NCBI GenBank assembly: GCA_015056575.1
Contig: SVGA01000017.1
Span: 17,248-81,247 of the forward strand
Length of the DNA: 64,000 nt
Source: Butyrivibrio sp.
Lineage (GTDB): Bacteria > Bacillota > Clostridia > Lachnospirales > Lachnospiraceae
Reading direction: 5' to 3'
This document shows, one piece after another, positions 62,451 through 64,000 of the stretch. The translations under genes and the position numbers were made by a program. Each line of letters begins with the position of its first letter. The first letter of the stretch is position 1. The notes beneath the pieces were generated by a model, which did not search any database, had not been told where the DNA came from, and saw nothing but the letters and a program-made list of their open reading frames with translations.

Positions 62451-63512
62451 TCACTCTCCTTCCTGCCCGGCAATGGCATTCCAAAGGGAAAAGACTTCCT
62501 CCTCTTCCCTGGCAGATCTTTCCACATCAAACTTTATGAAGTTCTCGGTATTTCCTCGATTGCTGCCTACATCACGCCTTACTGACCTTCTGTAGAAGTT
62601 CTCAACGGCGTATCTCTGGGTGTCGTAGCTCACCACGAAATCTATGAATCTGCCTGCATTGTAGCTGTGGGGTGCATTCTTTACCATGGCGCATCCGTCG
62701 GGAACCGCGCTGGTTCCGTCCTCCGGATAAAGCATGGAAATGTCCTCATATCCGCCTTCCGCTTTCTTTGCAGTCTCCTCCAGAGTTATGCCTATAAGGA
62801 AGGTTCCGTCCGACACCTCGGGAATTATCTGCCCCGAAGATGGAAGGATCCTGCCGTCAAGCTGCTCATAAAACCTTGGAACGAGACTTTGGGGTTCCTC
62901 GCCAAACAACTGCTCCATGGTGGACAGTATTGTATAACTGGTTCCGGAATTGCCCGGGTCCGCAAAGGCTATCTGCCCCTTCCACTTGCTGTCAAAAAGT
63001 TCGGTCCAGGTTGTGGGCACTTCCGAGAAAGAGACCAGTTTCTTGTTATATACAAACACAATGGGAAGCTCGGTGAAGGGAGTCCAATAGCTTTCATCAT
63101 CCACGTAATCGGGATCAAGGTATTCAACCTCCTGCGGTTTATAGGGCTGGAAAAGATCCTTCTGCGCCTCGTAGCTCTCGATTCCGCCGCCGAACATTAT
63201 GTCACAGCGTCCCTCCTTAGATGCCTCTTTTACCTCGGAAAACACTTGAGCTGTGCCACCGGTGTGGAGCTCTACCCAGATTCCCGTCCGCTCCTCGAAC
63301 TCTCTGATTATTGGAAGGTACACCTCTTCCTTGTGGGAGGTGTAAACGATGAGCTGCTTCTCATCGGGCACCGCGTACTTCTGCGACAGTGCCTCGATCT
63401 CCTGCTGCCTCTCCGCTCCTGCGCACGCAGATAAAAGAAGCATTGCTGCTCCTGTCAAAGCCGCCACCGCTATGGTCCGAAGACATTTGCCTGTTTTAAT
63501 CCCGTATCTCAT
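62451..63512 (-). CDS. Solute-binding lipoprotein of a sensory triad (HptA/AfuA-like)
   Basis: This 353-residue lipoprotein has the signal TIAVAALTGAAMLLLSA followed by CAG, with the lipidated Cys near 30. An Fe3+/sugar-phosphate class binding domain follows (LIVYTSHKEEVYLPIIREFE, GRCDIMFGGGIESY, PTTWTELFDSKWKGQIAFAD). It precedes a histidine kinase and a response regulator with gaps of 2 nt or overlaps, which indicates a sensing role. No Shine-Dalgarno is seen; TAGAAT ends exactly 6 nt before the ATG, so a leaderless mRNA is possible. Iron or sugar phosphate cannot be told apart from sequence. Confidence 0.87.
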   Translation of the reverse strand: MRYGIKTGKCLRTIAVAALTGAAMLLLSACAGAERQQEIEALSQKYAVPDEKQLIVYTSHKEEVYLPIIREFEERTGIWVELHTGGTAQVFSEVKEASKEGRCDIMFGGGIESYEAQKDLFQPYKPQEVEYLDPDYVDDESYWTPFTELPIVFVYNKKLVSFSEVPTTWTELFDSKWKGQIAFADPGNSGTSYTILSTMEQLFGEEPQSLVPRFYEQLDGRILPSSGQIIPEVSDGTFLIGITLEETAKKAEGGYEDISMLYPEDGTSAVPDGCAMVKNAPHSYNAGRFIDFVVSYDTQRYAVENFYRRSVRRDVGSNRGNTENFIKFDVERSAREEEEVFSLWNAIAGQEGE

Positions 63513-63599
63513 GGTCTTATTCTACTACATCCTTGCGACTATTTGCACGGCCTCGTGCTGCAGGGATTCTTTCTGGGGCGAGGTCATCTGTAACCCGCC

Positions 63600-63628
63600 T
63601 TGATTTCATGGTAGTCTTGTGATAATAT
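63600..63628 (+). promoter_or_regulatory. Promoter of the tRNA-Arg gene
   Basis: TTGATT (63600-63605) and TAATAT (63623-63628) are 17 bp apart, 11 nt before the mature tRNA 5' end. Confidence 0.65.
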
Positions 63629-63639
63629 ATTTAGTGCAT

Positions 63640-63713
63640 GTTTCCGTAGCTCAGCAGGATAGAGCGTTCGCCTCCTAAGCGAAAGGTCGTGGGTTCGAAT
63701 CCCGTCGGGAACA
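63640..63713 (+). tRNA. tRNA-Arg (anticodon CCT)
   Basis: A complete cloverleaf is visible. Acceptor GTTTCCG pairs with CGGGAAC (one wobble pair), and the D-stem is GCTC/GAGC. The anticodon stem TTCGC/GCGAA holds the loop CTCCTAA (anticodon CCT), and the T-arm is GTGGGTTCGAATCCCGT-like. The discriminator is A, and CCA is not encoded, so the CCA enzyme is needed. Confidence 0.96.
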
Positions 63714-63715
63714 TT

Positions 63716-63756
63716 AAAAGAACCATGACAGTTTTCACTGTACATGGTTCTTTTTT
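63716..63756 (+). terminator. Intrinsic terminator after tRNA-Arg
   Basis: AAAAGAACCATG and CATGGTTCTTTT form a perfect 12-bp stem with a 15-nt loop and six T. Confidence 0.9.
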
Positions 63757-63880
63757 GATGAAATCTCCTCATAGTCCTTATCAAACGGAATATTTATACT
63801 ATTGGCAGCTGATTATAAAGTCTATAATACATTATATCCAGCTTCTAATTCCTTGTTCAATTACAGTTGATACAACTTTT

Positions 63881-63908
63881 CCGGGCGCCACTGGTGCCCG
63901 GGTTTTTT
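63881..63908 (+). terminator. Orphan intrinsic terminator
   Basis: CCGGGCGCC and GGTGCCCGG form a GC-rich stem with a 3-nt loop, followed by six T. No protein-coding gene precedes it on the plus strand after the tRNA terminator. It may end a small RNA: a TATAAT at 63823-63828 with TTGGCA 15 bp upstream could drive a transcript of about 75 nt. Confidence 0.75.
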
Positions 63909-63933
63909 ATTTGGAAATTATTCCCTCTCTAAT

Positions 63934-63982
63934 TCTTAAGAAATCTTAAGAATTCCTCCTCCAATCTTAAGAAAATCTTAAA
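63934..63982. promoter_or_regulatory. Phased CTTAAG repeat array
   Basis: CTTAAG begins at 63935, 63945 and 63966, and CTTAAA at 63977. The steps of 10, 21 and 11 bp put all four on one face of the helix. This looks like a direct-repeat site for an OmpR/PhoP-type regulator of a gene beyond the right edge. The remainder of 63757-64000 has no gene. Confidence 0.55.
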
Positions 63983-64000
63983 TACTTTCACCCCAAAATC

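Noticed and set aside
63934..63982. CRISPR-like repeats
   Set aside because: Units are 6-8 bp with 4-15 bp between them, far too short for CRISPR repeats and spacers; no cas genes are present.
1..64000. Prophage, insertion sequences or integrated elements
   Set aside because: No transposase, integrase, phage structural or plasmid replication gene was seen; only palindromic repeats hint at small mobile elements.

Overview
The window looks like chromosomal DNA of an anaerobic, low-to-moderate GC Firmicute, most likely a plant-fibre-degrading Lachnospiraceae of the Butyrivibrio/Pseudobutyrivibrio type. This placement rests on gene content and gene order: anaerobic ribonucleotide reductase (nrdDG), an A-type flavodiiron protein, a HelD-type helicase, the cca ... 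rqcP-ftsB-tilS-hpt-ftsH block, YesMN-type two-component systems, CUT1 sugar ABC transporters and many GGDEF proteins. It is an inference, not a sequence match. I see no rRNA, prophage, insertion sequence or CRISPR array. One tRNA gene is present: tRNA-Arg(CCT), without an encoded CCA end.

Layout. (1) 1-12.6 kb is a carbohydrate locus: a solute-binding lipoprotein, two CUT1 permeases, and then cytoplasmic enzymes (heparinase II/III family lyase, GH88 unsaturated glucuronyl hydrolase, DUF2264 protein, jelly-roll protein). It lies divergent to a YesM/YesN sensor-regulator pair and probably imports and degrades uronic-acid-containing oligosaccharides. (2) 12.6-22.3 kb is a tight run on the minus strand: greA, flavin reductase, solute-binding protein, hybrid histidine kinase, flavodiiron protein, secreted DUF5722 protein, CbxX-type AAA ATPase. 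(3) 22.4-33.2 kb holds fba, a GH13 enzyme and the housekeeping block cca-PEGA-rqcP-ftsB-tilS-hpt-ftsH. (4) 33.3-38.2 kb holds two membrane GGDEF paralogues and proS. (5) 38.6-53.3 kb is mostly housekeeping: helD, nrdG, nrdD, murI, trxA, trmB, a D-Ala-D-Ala carboxypeptidase, glutathione peroxidase, an exonuclease, ylmH and a membrane clostripain. (6) 53.5-63.5 kb holds a PAS-GGDEF protein and then a minus-strand locus of solute-binding protein, histidine kinase, response regulator, second solute-binding protein, fused two-domain permease and an ATPase with an insertion. This resembles HptARS sensing joined to an Afu/Fbp-type importer. (7) The right end has tRNA-Arg, two intrinsic terminators and a phased CTTAAG repeat array.

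The most notable non-coding signals are: three long palindromic elements, two of them stacked in the solute-binding protein/permease gap near 58 kb and one around the proS/helD terminator; a 28-nt dispersed palindromic repeat present twice; four genes without a Shine-Dalgarno that start exactly 6 nt after a -10-like box (candidate leaderless mRNAs); an OhrR-like operator on the glutathione peroxidase promoter; and the phased CTTAAG array at the right edge. Several start codons were moved from the longest open frame to the site supported by a ribosome binding site.
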